Assembly: GCF_003722315.1 (NCBI RefSeq)
Contig: NZ_CP033580.1
Span: 991,001 to 1,055,000 of the forward strand
Length of the DNA stretch: 64,000 nucleotides
Origin: Thermoanaerobacter ethanolicus JW 200
GTDB taxonomy: Bacteria; Bacillota; Thermoanaerobacteria; Thermoanaerobacterales; Thermoanaerobacteraceae
Direction: 5' to 3'
Positions 51,266-61,784 of the stretch are shown here, one piece after another (the first letter of the stretch is position 1; the number at the start of each line of letters is the position of its first letter). The notes beneath the pieces were generated by a model. It was not told where the DNA came from. It saw only the letters and a program-made list of their open reading frames with translations, and searched no databases. Made by a program: the position numbers and the translations under genes.

Positions 51266-53370
51266 ATTTTAAATTTATTTATTGTACTCATCAAGGTATT
51301 TGCAATATTGCTCAAATCTTGTGCGGATTTTGATATTTCTTCTATTGCAGTTTTTTGTTCCTCTGTTGCAGAAGATATTTCTTGGGTAGAGGCAGCAGCT
51401 TCTTCTGTTACTGCGGCGATATTTTGTATGGAATCTAACATTTCACTTCTGCTTTGAGAAATTTTCACCATTGAGTCATTGAGTTTATTAAGCTCCTCTA
51501 CGATTCGATTTACTGCTTGCTGAATGCCGTAGAAAGTATGAACTGTTTTTGCTAAAGATTCATTTTGTTTTTCTATAGAAGCACTTGCTTGTTCTACTAC
51601 TTTATGGGTATCATCAATGTTTTGCTGTATTTCTTTTATAATAGTTTCAATATTTTTAGCGGCTTCAGAAGACTGATTTGCCAATTTTCTCACTTCCTCG
51701 GCTACTACAGCAAAACCGCGACCGGCTTCTCCTGCACGGGCTGCTTCAATTGCAGCATTTAATGATAAAAGATTGGTTTGGTCAGCTATTGCGGTTATTG
51801 TTTCTACAATTTTTCCTATTTCATGAGATTTTTTCTTTAAATAGGAAGTAGATTCTTTCACTTTGCTGTGCATTAGTTCTGTGACTTTAGTCTTTTCGCT
51901 TAATTCTTTTATATTTTCTAATCCAGTATTTGCTGCTTTTGTTACAGAATCAGTTTCTTCATTTATATTCATTGAATTTTTCATTGTCACATCTAAATTT
52001 TGACTTAACAAATTGGTAATAGTTGCAGCTTTTTCAGCTTCTTTTGCTTGCTCCTGCGCGCCTTTTGCTATTTCTTCCATAGCTGCAACTACTTCATTTG
52101 TGATTTGCTCAGCTTTATTTGATGCAAAGGATACTTTTTTAGAATATTCGTATACAGAATTTGCGGCAGATAATACGTCGGCTACGAGGCTTTTTATACC
52201 ATCTATCATAAGGTTAAAGCTTAAAGCCAGCTTGCCTATTTCGTCGTTTGATTTCACTTCTACTTCTTGTGTCATATCCCCATTTGCAGCTTTGCTCATT
52301 ACTGTCATGACTTTTCCTATTTTTGAAGTAATATTTTTTGAGAAAAAATACGCTACTAATATTCCTATTAAAAGACTTATTAAACTAAAAATTATTGTGT
52401 TGTCTTTAATTTGAGAAGTTTTTTCAGCAAGTTCTGAAGAATCCATGGTTATTGCAGCTTTCCAACCAAAATTATTTAAAGTTTTTACAGATGCAAATTT
52501 ATTTGTTCCATTGTCATTGTACTCAAAACTTCCTTCTTGCATAGAGAGAATCTTTTTGCCGTAATCGTATTTTGTTATGTAGGAAAATAAATTTTTCTTA
52601 TCTTTATCAGCGATTATAATGCCTTCATTAGAAATTAAATACACATTTCCTGTTTTCCCTACTTTTATAGAAGAAATCATGTTAGAAAGAGAATCTAAAT
52701 TTATGTCAAAAGCCAAAACTCCTACGACATCAGAAGCAGCAGAAGTTAAAGAACTTCTAACGGCTTTTGAAACAGTAACTACGCCTCCATTTGTCCCATC
52801 ATTGCTGTAAGGGCCAGTCCATATTATTGCATCCGGATTTTCAATAGCTTTTTTATACCATTCCTGGCTGGTAGGGTCATAGTTTGGGTCGAGGGGAAGG
52901 TCAGGAGATTGAATTATTTTTTTATCTGGTGTTGCAAAATAAATAAGAGATATTTTAGTACTTTTTGCTTTTAAAATGGTTGTAAATAAATCTTGTAAAT
53001 TCTTTTTATTAGTTTCGAAATCACCTTGTCCTAAATTTAGAATTTGAGGATTGGCAGAGAGAATAGTAAGCTGAGTTTCAATATCATTTTTGAAAAGGTC
53101 TACATAATTATTTATTAGTCCTAATGTATCAGCATTAGAGAGGTTAATAGTATCTTGTAAAGTTTTTATTGATTTGCTTGTAGACATATAACCAGTGAAA
53201 GCAAGAGGTACGATTATTATAAAGGCTATGAAGGTCATTAATTTAGCAAATATGCCGCTGCCACTGTTTGAAAGCTTTAGTCTAACGTTTGCCTTAGGAA
53301 TTTTGAAAAACGAAATTTTAGAGAACCTTAGTTTTAACTCTTTCTTTTGAATTCCTTTTTGCCTTTTCAT
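51262..53370 (-). CDS. Methyl-accepting chemotaxis protein with dCache sensor
   Basis: 702 residues. Transmembrane helix about 38-60 ([22 protein letters not shown]), extracytoplasmic double-Cache domain about 65-325 ([54 protein letters not shown]), second helix about 333-353, HAMP, then the signalling hairpin [39 protein letters not shown]. The dCache PDxxYDP/RxWY-like pocket suggests an amino acid or related ligand, not provable here. Convergent with the flagellar operon. Confidence 0.93.
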   Translation of the reverse strand: MKRQKGIQKKELKLRFSKISFFKIPKANVRLKLSNSGSGIFAKLMTFIAFIIIVPLAFTGYMSTSKSIKTLQDTINLSNADTLGLINNYVDLFKNDIETQLTILSANPQILNLGQGDFETNKKNLQDLFTTILKAKSTKISLIYFATPDKKIIQSPDLPLDPNYDPTSQEWYKKAIENPDAIIWTGPYSNDGTNGGVVTVSKAVRSSLTSAASDVVGVLAFDINLDSLSNMISSIKVGKTGNVYLISNEGIIIADKDKKNLFSYITKYDYGKKILSMQEGSFEYNDNGTNKFASVKTLNNFGWKAAITMDSSELAEKTSQIKDNTIIFSLISLLIGILVAYFFSKNITSKIGKVMTVMSKAANGDMTQEVEVKSNDEIGKLALSFNLMIDGIKSLVADVLSAANSVYEYSKKVSFASNKAEQITNEVVAAMEEIAKGAQEQAKEAEKAATITNLLSQNLDVTMKNSMNINEETDSVTKAANTGLENIKELSEKTKVTELMHSKVKESTSYLKKKSHEIGKIVETITAIADQTNLLSLNAAIEAARAGEAGRGFAVVAEEVRKLANQSSEAAKNIETIIKEIQQNIDDTHKVVEQASASIEKQNESLAKTVHTFYGIQQAVNRIVEELNKLNDSMVKISQSRSEMLDSIQNIAAVTEEAAASTQEISSATEEQKTAIEEISKSAQDLSNIANTLMSTINKFKI

Positions 53371-53426
53371 TAGTTAAACACCTCCAAAATGGGTGAATTA
53401 AGTTATGCAAGCGGTTGTATAAATAT

Positions 53427-53455
53427 ATTATACCACTGTTAGATGGATTTTACAA
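53427..53455 (-). promoter_or_regulatory. Sigma-A promoter of the chemoreceptor
   Basis: On minus, TTGTAA (53455-53450), 17 bp, TATAAT (53432-53427). Confidence 0.6.
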
Positions 53456-53507
53456 TAAAATGTCGGAATTTGTATTTTGAGATCGTAAAAATTTTATTAA
53501 AATTTTA

Positions 53508-53773
53508 CAGACTGTAGACAAACTTTCGTAAAGGAGATATTTTGCATAAGGAGCGACTTGTTACAAAGCGCTAACAAAACTTAGCAAGACCGAGGGTGGA
53601 GGCAGGGCCGAAGCCATGGATGGCGGAGGCGGGCACCTTAAGGCATGGATGCCGATTGTGCACGGTACCCTGCCGGAACCTGAAGGTCGAGCTTTAGTTT
53701 TGTCGTTTTGGAACATCGGAGCGACGATGCAAAATATCTCCTTTGAATATTTTTTAATTTTGTCAACAAACTG
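53508..53773 (+). repeat. Structured MITE-like repeat, copy R1
   Basis: 266 bp, markedly more GC-rich than its surroundings. Ends CAGACTGTAGACAAACT and, inverted, CAGTTTGTTGACAAAAT. Inner inverted arms are GGAGATATTTTGCAT (53533 region) and ATGCAAAATATCTCC. Core stems: GGCAGGG (53601-53607) with CCCTGCC (53668-53674), GGCA TGGA TGCC (53642-53653). The left flank is a 21-bp direct repeat (53487-53507). Its partner is split by the IS30 element and reappears intact at 55131-55151. Confidence 0.85.
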
Positions 53774-53823
53774 AAAAATTTTAGGTTAGTTGTATAATTA
53801 AATGCAACAGATAAAAAAATAGA

Positions 53824-55050
<1,227 letters not shown>

Positions 55051-55244
55051 GGTTATATATGATTTGTTCCAAATCCTATATCTACATGATTTTCATTAGG
55101 TGTTGCATTTAATATTGCAATTTATAACTGAAAAATTTTATTAAAATTTTATTGCTATTTAAGGTTTAAGGTGATATAATACACGTATAATATAATCGAA
55201 AGATTATATTGAACCAAAAATTCAAAGTGAGGGGATTATTAGTT

Positions 55245-55442
55245 ATGTATCAAGACAAAGTGTTAGTGTGCAAAGATTGTGGAAAAGAGTTTGTGTGGAC
55301 AGCAGGAGAACAACAGTTTTATGCGGAGAAAGGTTTTCAAAATGAGCCTGTAAGATGTAAAGCGTGCAGAGAAGCGAAAAAGAGAAGAAACCATCAGTAC
55401 AATGCTAGAAGAGACAAGAAAGCTTTTGGCATGAGCAGATAA
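55245..55442 (+). CDS. Small zinc-ribbon protein
   Basis: 65 residues. zf-trcl-type zinc ribbon: VLVCKDCGKEFVWTAGEQQFYAEKGFQNEPVRCKACREAKKRRN. The CxxC pairs and FYxxKGFxNxPxRCxxCR are typical, and a basic tail follows. The family is widespread in Firmicutes, function unknown, likely nucleic-acid binding. The ATG at 55245 has GTGAGGGG about 10 nt upstream. The frame could begin at 55209 without a site. Confidence 0.88.
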   Translation: MYQDKVLVCKDCGKEFVWTAGEQQFYAEKGFQNEPVRCKACREAKKRRNHQYNARRDKKAFGMSR

Positions 55443-55483
55443 TCCCCTTACTTTTTCGCAAGAAAAGTAAAGAGGATTATACA

Positions 55484-55509
55484 AAAGACACCATTTTGGT
55501 GTCTTTTTT
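55484..55509 (+). terminator. Terminator after the zinc-ribbon gene
   Basis: AAAGACACC, ATTTT loop, GGTGTCTTTTTT. Confidence 0.9.
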
Positions 55510-55522
55510 ACACTTCAGAACT

Positions 55523-55583
55523 TTTTCCACATTGTTAAAAGCGAATTTAAAAGTTATTCACAAACTTATCCACATTATCCACA
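55523..55583. other. DnaA-box cluster
   Basis: Two perfect TTATCCACA boxes in direct tandem (55566-55574 and 55575-55583), a near-consensus TTATTCACA (55554-55562) and a weaker TTTTCCACA (55523-55531), all in one orientation in the 272-bp gap before the ABC transporter. No dnaA or dnaN is near, so this is not the usual oriC context. Confidence 0.75.
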
Positions 55584-55781
55584 GATTTTTATTTCACAAC
55601 ATATTTTTATACTTTCTAAAAAATTTCATGTCCTCTTTAAAGAAAAAAATATTGAAATTTTATTCATATGATATTATAATTATGAAAGCAAAAGGTCAGA
55701 AAATCTATTTGTAGCAGTTATTAATAATTGACATTTTTTATGAATTTACAAAATTTTTATAAAGAGGAGAGGAGAAGAAAA

Positions 55782-56567
55782 ATGAATAAAAAAACATTAT
55801 TTGTTTTCTTAACAATGACAATTATTTTGGGTTTAATTTTATCCGCTTGTGGCAACAAACCAGCTAATACTTTGGACAAAATTAAGGAAAAAGGCGTTAT
55901 CGTAATGGGTACAAGTGCAGATTTTCCTCCTTATGAGTTCCATAAAGTAGAAGGAAACAAAGATACAATAGTGGGGTTTGACGTTGATATAGCAAATGCC
56001 ATTGCGAAAAAATTAGGGGTTAAGCTGGAGATAAAAGATATGGACTTTAAAGGGTTGATTCCAGCTCTTCAAGCTGGGCGCATAGATATGGCGATTGCTG
56101 GAATGACTCCAACACCGGAGAGGGCTAAAAGTGTTGATTTTTCAGACCTTTATTATGATAGTAAACAAGTGGTAGTAGTGCGTAATGACAGTCCTATTTC
56201 CAAATTTGATGACTTAAAAGGCAAAACTGTTGCAGTGCAAATAGGCACCACCTCTGAAGAAGCTGCTAAAAAGATACCGGATGTAAAATTGAAGCAGCTA
56301 AATCGTGTTGGAGACGCTTTTATGGATTTAAAGAATGGCAGATGTGATGCGATAGTATTGGAAAATACTGTAGCAAATGCATATCTCAAAGAATACAAGG
56401 ACATGAAGATACTTAACATGAAAGAAATCAACACGGTAGAAAATGGTTCTGCTGTTGCAGTAGCTAAAGGAAATAAAGAATTAGTGAATATAATAAACGA
56501 TGTGATAAAAGAGTTAAAAGCAAGTGGCGAATATGACAAACTTATAGATAAATGGTTTAAGCAATGA
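55782..56567 (+). CDS. Polar amino acid ABC transporter substrate-binding lipoprotein
   Basis: 261 residues. Lipoprotein signal with lipobox ILSACGN. Family 3 solute-binding fold: IKEKGVIVMGTSADFPPYEFHKV, VGFDVDIANAIAKKLGVKLEIKDMDFKGLIPALQAGRIDMAIAGMTPTPERAKSVDFSDLYYDS. Likely binds glutamine, arginine or a similar polar amino acid. The start at 55782 is set by GGAGAGGAG upstream. First of a three-gene operon with permease and ATPase. Confidence 0.94.
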   Translation: MNKKTLFVFLTMTIILGLILSACGNKPANTLDKIKEKGVIVMGTSADFPPYEFHKVEGNKDTIVGFDVDIANAIAKKLGVKLEIKDMDFKGLIPALQAGRIDMAIAGMTPTPERAKSVDFSDLYYDSKQVVVVRNDSPISKFDDLKGKTVAVQIGTTSEEAAKKIPDVKLKQLNRVGDAFMDLKNGRCDAIVLENTVANAYLKEYKDMKILNMKEINTVENGSAVAVAKGNKELVNIINDVIKELKASGEYDKLIDKWFKQ

Positions 56568-56631
56568 TGAAATTTGGTGGAGAATTTTAAAAACAGTTCT
56601 CCACTAAAATTTTGCTGAAAGGAAGATTTTT

Positions 56632-57294
56632 ATGAGTGTAAATTTTTTGAGCATGCTAAAATACAGTCATTTATTTGTAAGCGGCCTTCTCATGACTTTA
56701 AAACTCACCTTTTTAGCAGTGACTATAGGAGTTATATTAGGCCTGATTGTTGCTCTTATTAAAATGTCTTCTATAAAACCTATAAGCTTTATAGGAGCCA
56801 GTTATGTTGAAATTATAAGAGGTACTCCTCTTTTGGTACAACTTTTATTGATATATAACGGTCTTATGCAATTTGGAATAGATATACCAGCTTTTACAGC
56901 AGGAGTTTCTGCTCTTGCCATAAATAGCGCTGCTTATGTTGCAGAGATTATAAGGGCAGGCATACAAGCTGTAGACCCTGGGCAAAACGAAGCAGCTCGT
57001 TCCCTTGGCATGACTCATGCTATGGCGATGAGGTATGTGATAATTCCCCAGGCAATAAAAAATATTTTACCTGCTTTGGGAAATGAATTTATCGTGATGC
57101 TCAAAGAATCAGCTATTGTATCAGTAATAGGCTTTGCTGACCTTACAAGGCAAGCAGATATTATACAAAGCATTACTTATAAATATTTCGAACCTTACAT
57201 CATAATTGCAGCCATATATTTTGTAATGACATTTATCTTTTCAAGACTCCTTGGAATCTTTGAAAGGAGGTTGAGGGCTGGTGATACTCGTTAA
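56632..57294 (+). CDS. Polar amino acid ABC transporter permease
   Basis: 220 residues with about five membrane helices (HisM/GlnP family). The EAA loop that contacts the ATPase is [34 protein letters not shown], and [16 protein letters not shown] is the family N-terminal signature. Its end overlaps the ATPase start by 14 nt. Confidence 0.95.
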   Translation: MSVNFLSMLKYSHLFVSGLLMTLKLTFLAVTIGVILGLIVALIKMSSIKPISFIGASYVEIIRGTPLLVQLLLIYNGLMQFGIDIPAFTAGVSALAINSAAYVAEIIRAGIQAVDPGQNEAARSLGMTHAMAMRYVIIPQAIKNILPALGNEFIVMLKESAIVSVIGFADLTRQADIIQSITYKYFEPYIIIAAIYFVMTFIFSRLLGIFERRLRAGDTR

Positions 57295-58003
57295 AGATGT
57301 GCATAAAACTTTTGGCAATTTAGAAGTGTTAAAAGGCGTAAGTTTAAATGTAAATAAAGGAGAAGTTGTTGTAATAATAGGACCAAGCGGTTCAGGGAAA
57401 AGTACCCTTTTAAGGTGTATAAACCTTTTGGAAGTACCTACTAAAGGAGAAATCTACATTGAAGGAGTCAAAATAAACGACAAAAAAGTAAACATCAATA
57501 AGATAAGGCAAAAAGTAGGGATGGTTTTTCAGCATTTTAATTTGTTTCCACACTTAACGGCTTTAGAGAATGTAACTTTAGCTCCTATTAAAGTGAAAAA
57601 GATGGACAAAAAAGCCGCTGAGAATATAGCTTTGGGCTTACTGGAAAAAGTGGGGCTTGTTGAAAAAAAAGACGAGTATCCTATTAAGCTATCAGGCGGT
57701 CAAAAGCAACGACTTGCAATTGCAAGGGCATTAGCTATGCAGCCAGATGTCATGCTTTTTGACGAGCCCACATCAGCCCTTGACCCTGAAATGGTAAAAG
57801 AGGTTTTAAATGTAATGAAAGGATTGGCTAATGAAGGGATGACTATGGTAGTTGTCACCCATGAGATGGGGTTTGCGAGGGAAGTAGGAGATAGAGTCAT
57901 TTTTATGGACGATGGAATGATAATTGAAGAAGGGACTCCAGAAGATATTTTCTACAATACAAAAAATGAAAGGACAAAGGAATTTATAAGTAAGATTTTA
58001 TAA
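57281..58003 (+). CDS. Polar amino acid ABC transporter ATPase
   Basis: 240 residues. Walker [17 protein letters not shown]-loop [17 protein letters not shown], signature [15 protein letters not shown], Walker [16 protein letters not shown]-loop [11 protein letters not shown]. It is the GlnQ-type subunit of the preceding permease and binding protein. The start is GTG 57281 with AGGAGG upstream. Its terminator has been split by repeat R2. Confidence 0.96.
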   Translation: MILVKDVHKTFGNLEVLKGVSLNVNKGEVVVIIGPSGSGKSTLLRCINLLEVPTKGEIYIEGVKINDKKVNINKIRQKVGMVFQHFNLFPHLTALENVTLAPIKVKKMDKKAAENIALGLLEKVGLVEKKDEYPIKLSGGQKQRLAIARALAMQPDVMLFDEPTSALDPEMVKEVLNVMKGLANEGMTMVVVTHEMGFAREVGDRVIFMDDGMIIEEGTPEDIFYNTKNERTKEFISKIL

Positions 58004-58027
58004 AGGTACTCCGAAAAGGAGTGTGAG

Positions 58028-58285
58028 CTTGTACACAAAGTATAATTTTGATTGGCATTTTGCAAGTTTGCTCCAGCAACAAAGCAGGCTAAACTAACGC
58101 TCGCTCTCAGACTCTGGCGGGGTTCCGGCCACATTCGACATCCTTGTCTCAGGTGGCCGCTTCCGCCATCCGTGGCTCCAGCCCCGCCTCCGTCTTTCGA
58201 GCTTGCTAAGTTTAGCTACTGCTTTGTCGCGAGTCGCATTACTTCACAAAATGCCAATCTTGCAAAATAGTTTGTCAACAGTCTG
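58028..58285 (-). repeat. Structured MITE-like repeat, copy R2 (inverted)
   Basis: About 258 bp, opposite orientation to R1 and R3. Reading minus, it begins CAGACTGTTGACAAACT (58285-58269) and ends with the partner TIR near 58028-58041. Core stems on plus: GGCGGGG (58116-58122) with CCCCGCC (58182-58188), GACA TCCT TGTC (58137-58148). It is flanked by exact 17-bp copies of ACTCCGAAAAGGAGTGT (58008-58024 and 58288-58304), the hairpin of the glnQ-type gene's terminator. Confidence 0.88.
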
Positions 58286-58287
58286 GC

Positions 58288-58310
58288 ACTCCGAAAAGGA
58301 GTGTTTTTTG
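58288..58310 (+). terminator. Terminator displaced by repeat R2
   Basis: ACTCC, GAAAA, GGAGT, then GTTTTTTG. The hairpin is also present before the repeat (58008-58024) but there lacks the T-run. Confidence 0.7.
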
Positions 58311-58387
58311 TTTCCACATATTGCAGGAATATTGTTTTTTATGTAGAATTATATTAAATAGAAGGATAATGAGAGGGGTTTGATACT

Positions 58388-58933
58388 ATGAATATCACAG
58401 TAAGCGGTAAAAATGGCATGACAGTTACGGATGGACTAAGGGATGCGGTTATAAAAAATGTGAGCAAGTTAAGCAAATACTTTCCAGAAGATACTGAAGT
58501 GAGGACTGTTTTAAGTGTACAGAAAAACAATCACATTGCGGAAATCACGATACCTTTTAAGGGTATTATATTTAGAGCTGAAGAAGTCAGCGATGACATG
58601 TATGTGTCAATTGATAGGGTTGTAGACAAAATAGAAAAACAAATACTTAAACACAAGGCAAAGCTTAAAAATAGATTTGGTGCTAATGAGTCAATAAGGT
58701 TTGAAATTCCACCTGTTTATGAAGAAGCTAAGGGAGAAGAGGAAGAGGGTTCCTTTGAAATAGTTAAGACAAAGAGGTTCCCCATAAAGCCTATGTCACC
58801 TGAGGAAGCAATTCTTCAGATGAACCTTTTGGGACATAACTTCTTTGTATTTACAAATGCCGACACTGACACTATAAATGTCGTATACAAAAGAAAAGAT
58901 GGGAAATATGGCTTAATAGAGCCAATAGAATAA
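58388..58933 (+). CDS. hpf: Ribosome hibernation promoting factor, long form
   Basis: 181 residues. The N-terminal S30AE domain (MNITVSGKNGMTVTDGLRDAVIKNVSKLSKYF) blocks the decoding centre. A linker follows, and the C-terminal dimerisation domain is VKTKRFPIKPMSPEEAILQMNLLGHNFFVFTNADTDTINVVYKRKDGKYGLIEP. The long form makes 100S ribosome dimers in Firmicutes. In many Firmicutes hpf lies near secA, as here. GAGAGGGG precedes the ATG. Confidence 0.96.
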   Translation: MNITVSGKNGMTVTDGLRDAVIKNVSKLSKYFPEDTEVRTVLSVQKNNHIAEITIPFKGIIFRAEEVSDDMYVSIDRVVDKIEKQILKHKAKLKNRFGANESIRFEIPPVYEEAKGEEEEGSFEIVKTKRFPIKPMSPEEAILQMNLLGHNFFVFTNADTDTINVVYKRKDGKYGLIEPIE

Positions 58934-58953
58934 AACTACATAAGAAGCTAAAA

Positions 58954-58986
58954 AATTGGGGATAGGCTCTATCCCCAATTTTTTTG
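58954..58986 (+). terminator. Terminator after hpf
   Basis: AATTGGGGATAG, GCT, CTATCCCCAATT, then T-run. Confidence 0.92.
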
Positions 58987-59062
58987 TCTAAAAAGAAGGA
59001 ATTTTAAATTTTGTATAGAATATATTTTTAGTGTGGACAAATTTTAATAGGGTGTGAAGATA

Positions 59063-59704
59063 ATGGGTGAAATAACAAAAGATACAGTAAATTCGATGGA
59101 AGAGTATATAAATAAAATTCAAGGAGTACTATCCAGTAGGGTAGTTGTAGAGAATGGTGAGATAACAGAAATTCACGTGTTGGCTGACAGTACAAGGAAT
59201 GCAAAGCAGATTGCAAGAGATGTGCAATCTGTCATAATGGCGCAGTTTGGAATTGATATAAATCACAAGATTGTCAGTGTAGCGCAAATTGATACTGGAG
59301 AAAATCTCCAAGGAGAACAGAGGCTTGTTTTTTCAAGCTATTCATTTATAAATAATGGACTTACCAGTGAAGCAAGAGTTATCCTCACAAGAGGCGATGA
59401 GGTTTTTGAAGGATATGCTGAAGGACCTAATACTGCAAGTAATAAATATAAAATAATTGCCAATGCTACACTGGACTCTATTTCTAAATTGATTCCCAGA
59501 AACCATTTATTTTTATTGGAAGATGTCGATATATTTAATATAGCAAAAAACAGGATAATAGTTGTAGGGGTTACTCATGTGACAAATAACCAGGAGGAAC
59601 TCCTTACCGGGTCTTGTCTTATAAAAAAAGATGAAGGAGAAGCTGTGGTAAAAGCCACATTGGATGCTGTTAACAGGCGTGTAATGTCAATTACGTCCCG
59701 TTAG
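59063..59704 (+). CDS. Conserved protein of unknown function
   Basis: 213 residues, soluble, no signal peptide or membrane helix. The N-terminal part (EEYINKIQGVLSSRVVVENGEITEIHVLADSTRNAKQIARDVQSVIMAQFGIDINHKIVSVAQID) has an alternating beta-alpha pattern that recalls small ferredoxin-like or KH-like folds. The C-terminal part is a second alpha/beta domain (RVILTRGDEVFEGYAEGPNTASNKYKIIANATLDSISKLI). I recognise no named family. ATG 59063 has AGGGTG 8 nt upstream. The genes between hpf and secA do not reveal a role. Confidence 0.75.
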   Translation: MGEITKDTVNSMEEYINKIQGVLSSRVVVENGEITEIHVLADSTRNAKQIARDVQSVIMAQFGIDINHKIVSVAQIDTGENLQGEQRLVFSSYSFINNGLTSEARVILTRGDEVFEGYAEGPNTASNKYKIIANATLDSISKLIPRNHLFLLEDVDIFNIAKNRIIVVGVTHVTNNQEELLTGSCLIKKDEGEAVVKATLDAVNRRVMSITSR

Positions 59705-59720
59705 TTATTTTAGTTATTTT

Positions 59721-59912
59721 AACACCCAAACCGCTTAAAAGTTGCTTAGCGTAGCGTTACCTGAAGCCTAAGGGCAGAAGAGTTATCACAGCAAAGGAGG
59801 GTTTCAGGATGAACAAAGCGACACTTATAAAAATATTGCTGGCTTTAATGGCACTCGCATTAGCAGGAGGTGCAAATGTTGCATGGGGTTAAGGCGGTTT
59901 GAGGTGTTTTTT
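59721..59912 (+). ncRNA. Structured small transcript closed by an 18-bp stem, enclosing a peptide gene
   Basis: The left arm AACACC, CAAACCGC, TTAA (59721-59738) pairs with TTAA, GCGGTTTG, GGTGTT (59889-59908) with single-base bulges, followed by a T-run (to 59912). The arms bracket about 150 nt that contain a ribosome site and a 27-codon frame. The 3' arm overlaps the stop codon and works as a terminator. Confidence 0.55.
59809..59892 (+). CDS. 27-residue hydrophobic peptide
   Basis: MNKATLIKILLALMALALAG followed by GANVAWG. A strong AAAGGAGGG site lies 9 nt upstream. The peptide is a basic N-terminus plus one hydrophobic helix ending in small residues, like a signal peptide, a membrane-active peptide or a peptide-pheromone precursor. 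The stop codon lies in the 3' arm of the surrounding stem. No homologue is recognised. It is located between the unknown 213-residue protein and an HD-GYP gene. Confidence 0.55.
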   Translation: MNKATLIKILLALMALALAGGANVAWG

Positions 59913-59935
59913 AGATTGAAAATAGGAGGTTTATT

Positions 59936-61210
59936 ATGCTTAACAAAAGAGTAAAAATATATATTTCTATAATAATAATAGTGGGATTATTTTTTATTAT
60001 ATATTCTATTTTAAACGTCCCTACAAATAGAATTGTAGATATAATTCTATTTGGATTTTTTGCTGCTTTAGCTGAATCAATGCCATTATATGTAACAAAA
60101 GAATTAACTGTATCGGTTGCTTTCGCTGTTGATTTAATGGCGGTGCTTATTTTTGGACCATATGAAGGTTCTTTAATTGCAGCAATAGGTGTGGGATTTC
60201 AGGTTGGTAAATATATGGATGGCAAAATAAGACATATTTTTAATTTTCCTTATTACAAGACTTTATTTAATATATCTCAATTAGCTCTGAGTGTTGGTAT
60301 TGGTGGATTAATATATAGATATACTGGTGGTGTAAATACAAATTATATATATCCTAAATATATTCTTTCTGCATTGTTAGCTGCAATGATATATTACTTC
60401 TTAAACACTATTATTGTGGCTGTATTAGTGTCTTTACTAACTAATAGACGAATTAAATATGTTTTAACAAAAGATTTTAAATGGATGATTCCAAACTTTC
60501 TCTTCCTTGCCTTTGTAGGTATAGTTATGTCAGAGGCTTTTATAAGAATAGGATACATAAGCTTCATTTTACTCTTTATACCTCTTTTGATGATACGCTA
60601 TATGTTTAAGCTTTACATAGACTCAAAGCAGTCTTATTACGACACAATAAATGTGCTTGTAAAGGCTCTTGATGCAAAGGATAAATATACAGCGGGTCAT
60701 TCAAAAAACGTTGAAAAAATTGCGGCTTTACTTTGTAGAGAATTTGGTTTTAGTGAGTCTCACACTGAAATGGTGAGGATTGCATCACTTTTACATGACA
60801 TAGGAAAGATTGGAGTAAAAGAAGAGGTTTTAAATAAGCCAGGGAAGTTAACTGATGAAGAATTAAGCATAATAAAAGAACATCCCCAAAAAGGCTATGA
60901 AATTTTAAGAGATGTTCCGGCTTTAAAGGAGGCCTCTCTATGGGTGAAATACCATCACGAGTGGTACGATGGAAGTGGATATCCCGATGGCATAAAAGGT
61001 GACGAAATACCATTGGAAGCGCAGATACTTTCCCTCGCAGACGTTTTCGATGCTTTAGTTTCAGACAGGCCCTACCGAAAGGCTTTTTCACAAGAGGAAG
61101 CTTATAAAATAATTTTAGAACATGAAAGGACGCAGTTTAGCCCTAAAATAATAAACGCCTTTAAAAAAGCTTTTGAAAAGAATAGGGAGGAGTTTAAGCA
61201 TGATATTTGA
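59936..61210 (+). CDS. Membrane HD-GYP domain protein (putative cyclic-di-GMP phosphodiesterase)
   Basis: 424 residues. N-terminal membrane sensor with about six to seven helices (1-215) containing GPYEGSLIAAIGVGFQVGKYMDG, then an HD-GYP domain: HSKNVEKIAALLCREFGF, LLHDIGKIGVKEEVLNKPGKLTDEE, YHHEWYDGSGYPDGIKGDEIPLEAQILSLADVFDAL. The metal and GYP residues are intact, so activity on cyclic di-GMP or a related dinucleotide is likely. AGGAGG precedes the ATG. Its end overlaps the DUF5317 gene. Confidence 0.92.
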   Translation: MLNKRVKIYISIIIIVGLFFIIYSILNVPTNRIVDIILFGFFAALAESMPLYVTKELTVSVAFAVDLMAVLIFGPYEGSLIAAIGVGFQVGKYMDGKIRHIFNFPYYKTLFNISQLALSVGIGGLIYRYTGGVNTNYIYPKYILSALLAAMIYYFLNTIIVAVLVSLLTNRRIKYVLTKDFKWMIPNFLFLAFVGIVMSEAFIRIGYISFILLFIPLLMIRYMFKLYIDSKQSYYDTINVLVKALDAKDKYTAGHSKNVEKIAALLCREFGFSESHTEMVRIASLLHDIGKIGVKEEVLNKPGKLTDEELSIIKEHPQKGYEILRDVPALKEASLWVKYHHEWYDGSGYPDGIKGDEIPLEAQILSLADVFDALVSDRPYRKAFSQEEAYKIILEHERTQFSPKIINAFKKAFEKNREEFKHDI

Positions 61211-61784
61211 TTCACTTGGTGCTTCTCTAATTTATGGAACTTTAAGAAGAGGAAAAATCAGCGGAATCGCTGATATTGACATAAAAAAACCCAGCCTTTT
61301 TATAGCTGCTTTTGTTTTGGAGTTTGGTATGTTAAACCTTGCTAATAAGTTTCACGTCATTATGGAATACCGGTCTTATATCCACTTCTTTGTTTATCTT
61401 TTGCTTTTCATAGGATTGTGGTACAATAGAGATAACAAGTATTTTAGAATAATAAGTGTGGGAGTGCTTTTGAACTTTATTGTAATATTTGCCAACGGAG
61501 GAAGAATGCCTGTCTCTGTTGATGCTTTAAAGGCAGCGGGACTTAATAATCTCATCCCTGACCTTCAGGCAAATAAAATTGCTACACATCAGGTTTTGAC
61601 AAGTTCTACACGGTTAAAATTTTTAGCAGATGTCTTAGTGTTGCCGAAACCTTATCCATTGCCAAAAACCTTTAGCATAGGAGATTTTATAATGGCGACA
61701 GGCACATTTTTACTTGTTACAAATGCTATGCTTAAAAAGGTGAAGAATCATGACGGCACAAGAGCGAAGGAACAAAATAGTTGA
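61200..61784 (+). CDS. DUF5317 membrane protein
   Basis: 194 residues with about four membrane helices (PSLFIAAFVLEFGML, YIHFFVYLLLFIGLWY, IISVGVLLNFIVIFANGGRMPVS, FSIGDFIMATGTFLLV). The DUF5317 hallmark is NGGRMPVS followed by a luminal stretch with THQVLTSSTRLKFLADVLVLPKPYPLP. The ATG at 61200 has GGGAGG 9 nt upstream and overlaps the HD-GYP stop by 11 nt. Co-occurrence with HD-GYP genes suggests a joint signalling role. Confidence 0.85.
   Translation: MIFDSLGASLIYGTLRRGKISGIADIDIKKPSLFIAAFVLEFGMLNLANKFHVIMEYRSYIHFFVYLLLFIGLWYNRDNKYFRIISVGVLLNFIVIFANGGRMPVSVDALKAAGLNNLIPDLQANKIATHQVLTSSTRLKFLADVLVLPKPYPLPKTFSIGDFIMATGTFLLVTNAMLKKVKNHDGTRAKEQNS

Noticed and set aside
55496-55714. 72-codon plus-strand frame overlapping the terminator and DnaA boxes
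   Set aside because: Starts inside a terminator hairpin, has no ribosome site, and its codons are dictated by the DnaA boxes and AT-rich sequence.
58052-58270. Plus-strand frame across repeat R2
   Set aside because: Same reason. Substitutions between copies keep base pairing, not codons.
59701-59935. Cyclic-di-GMP riboswitch before the HD-GYP gene
   Set aside because: No GEMM-I or GEMM-II core sequence could be found. The structure is a long closing stem around a peptide gene.
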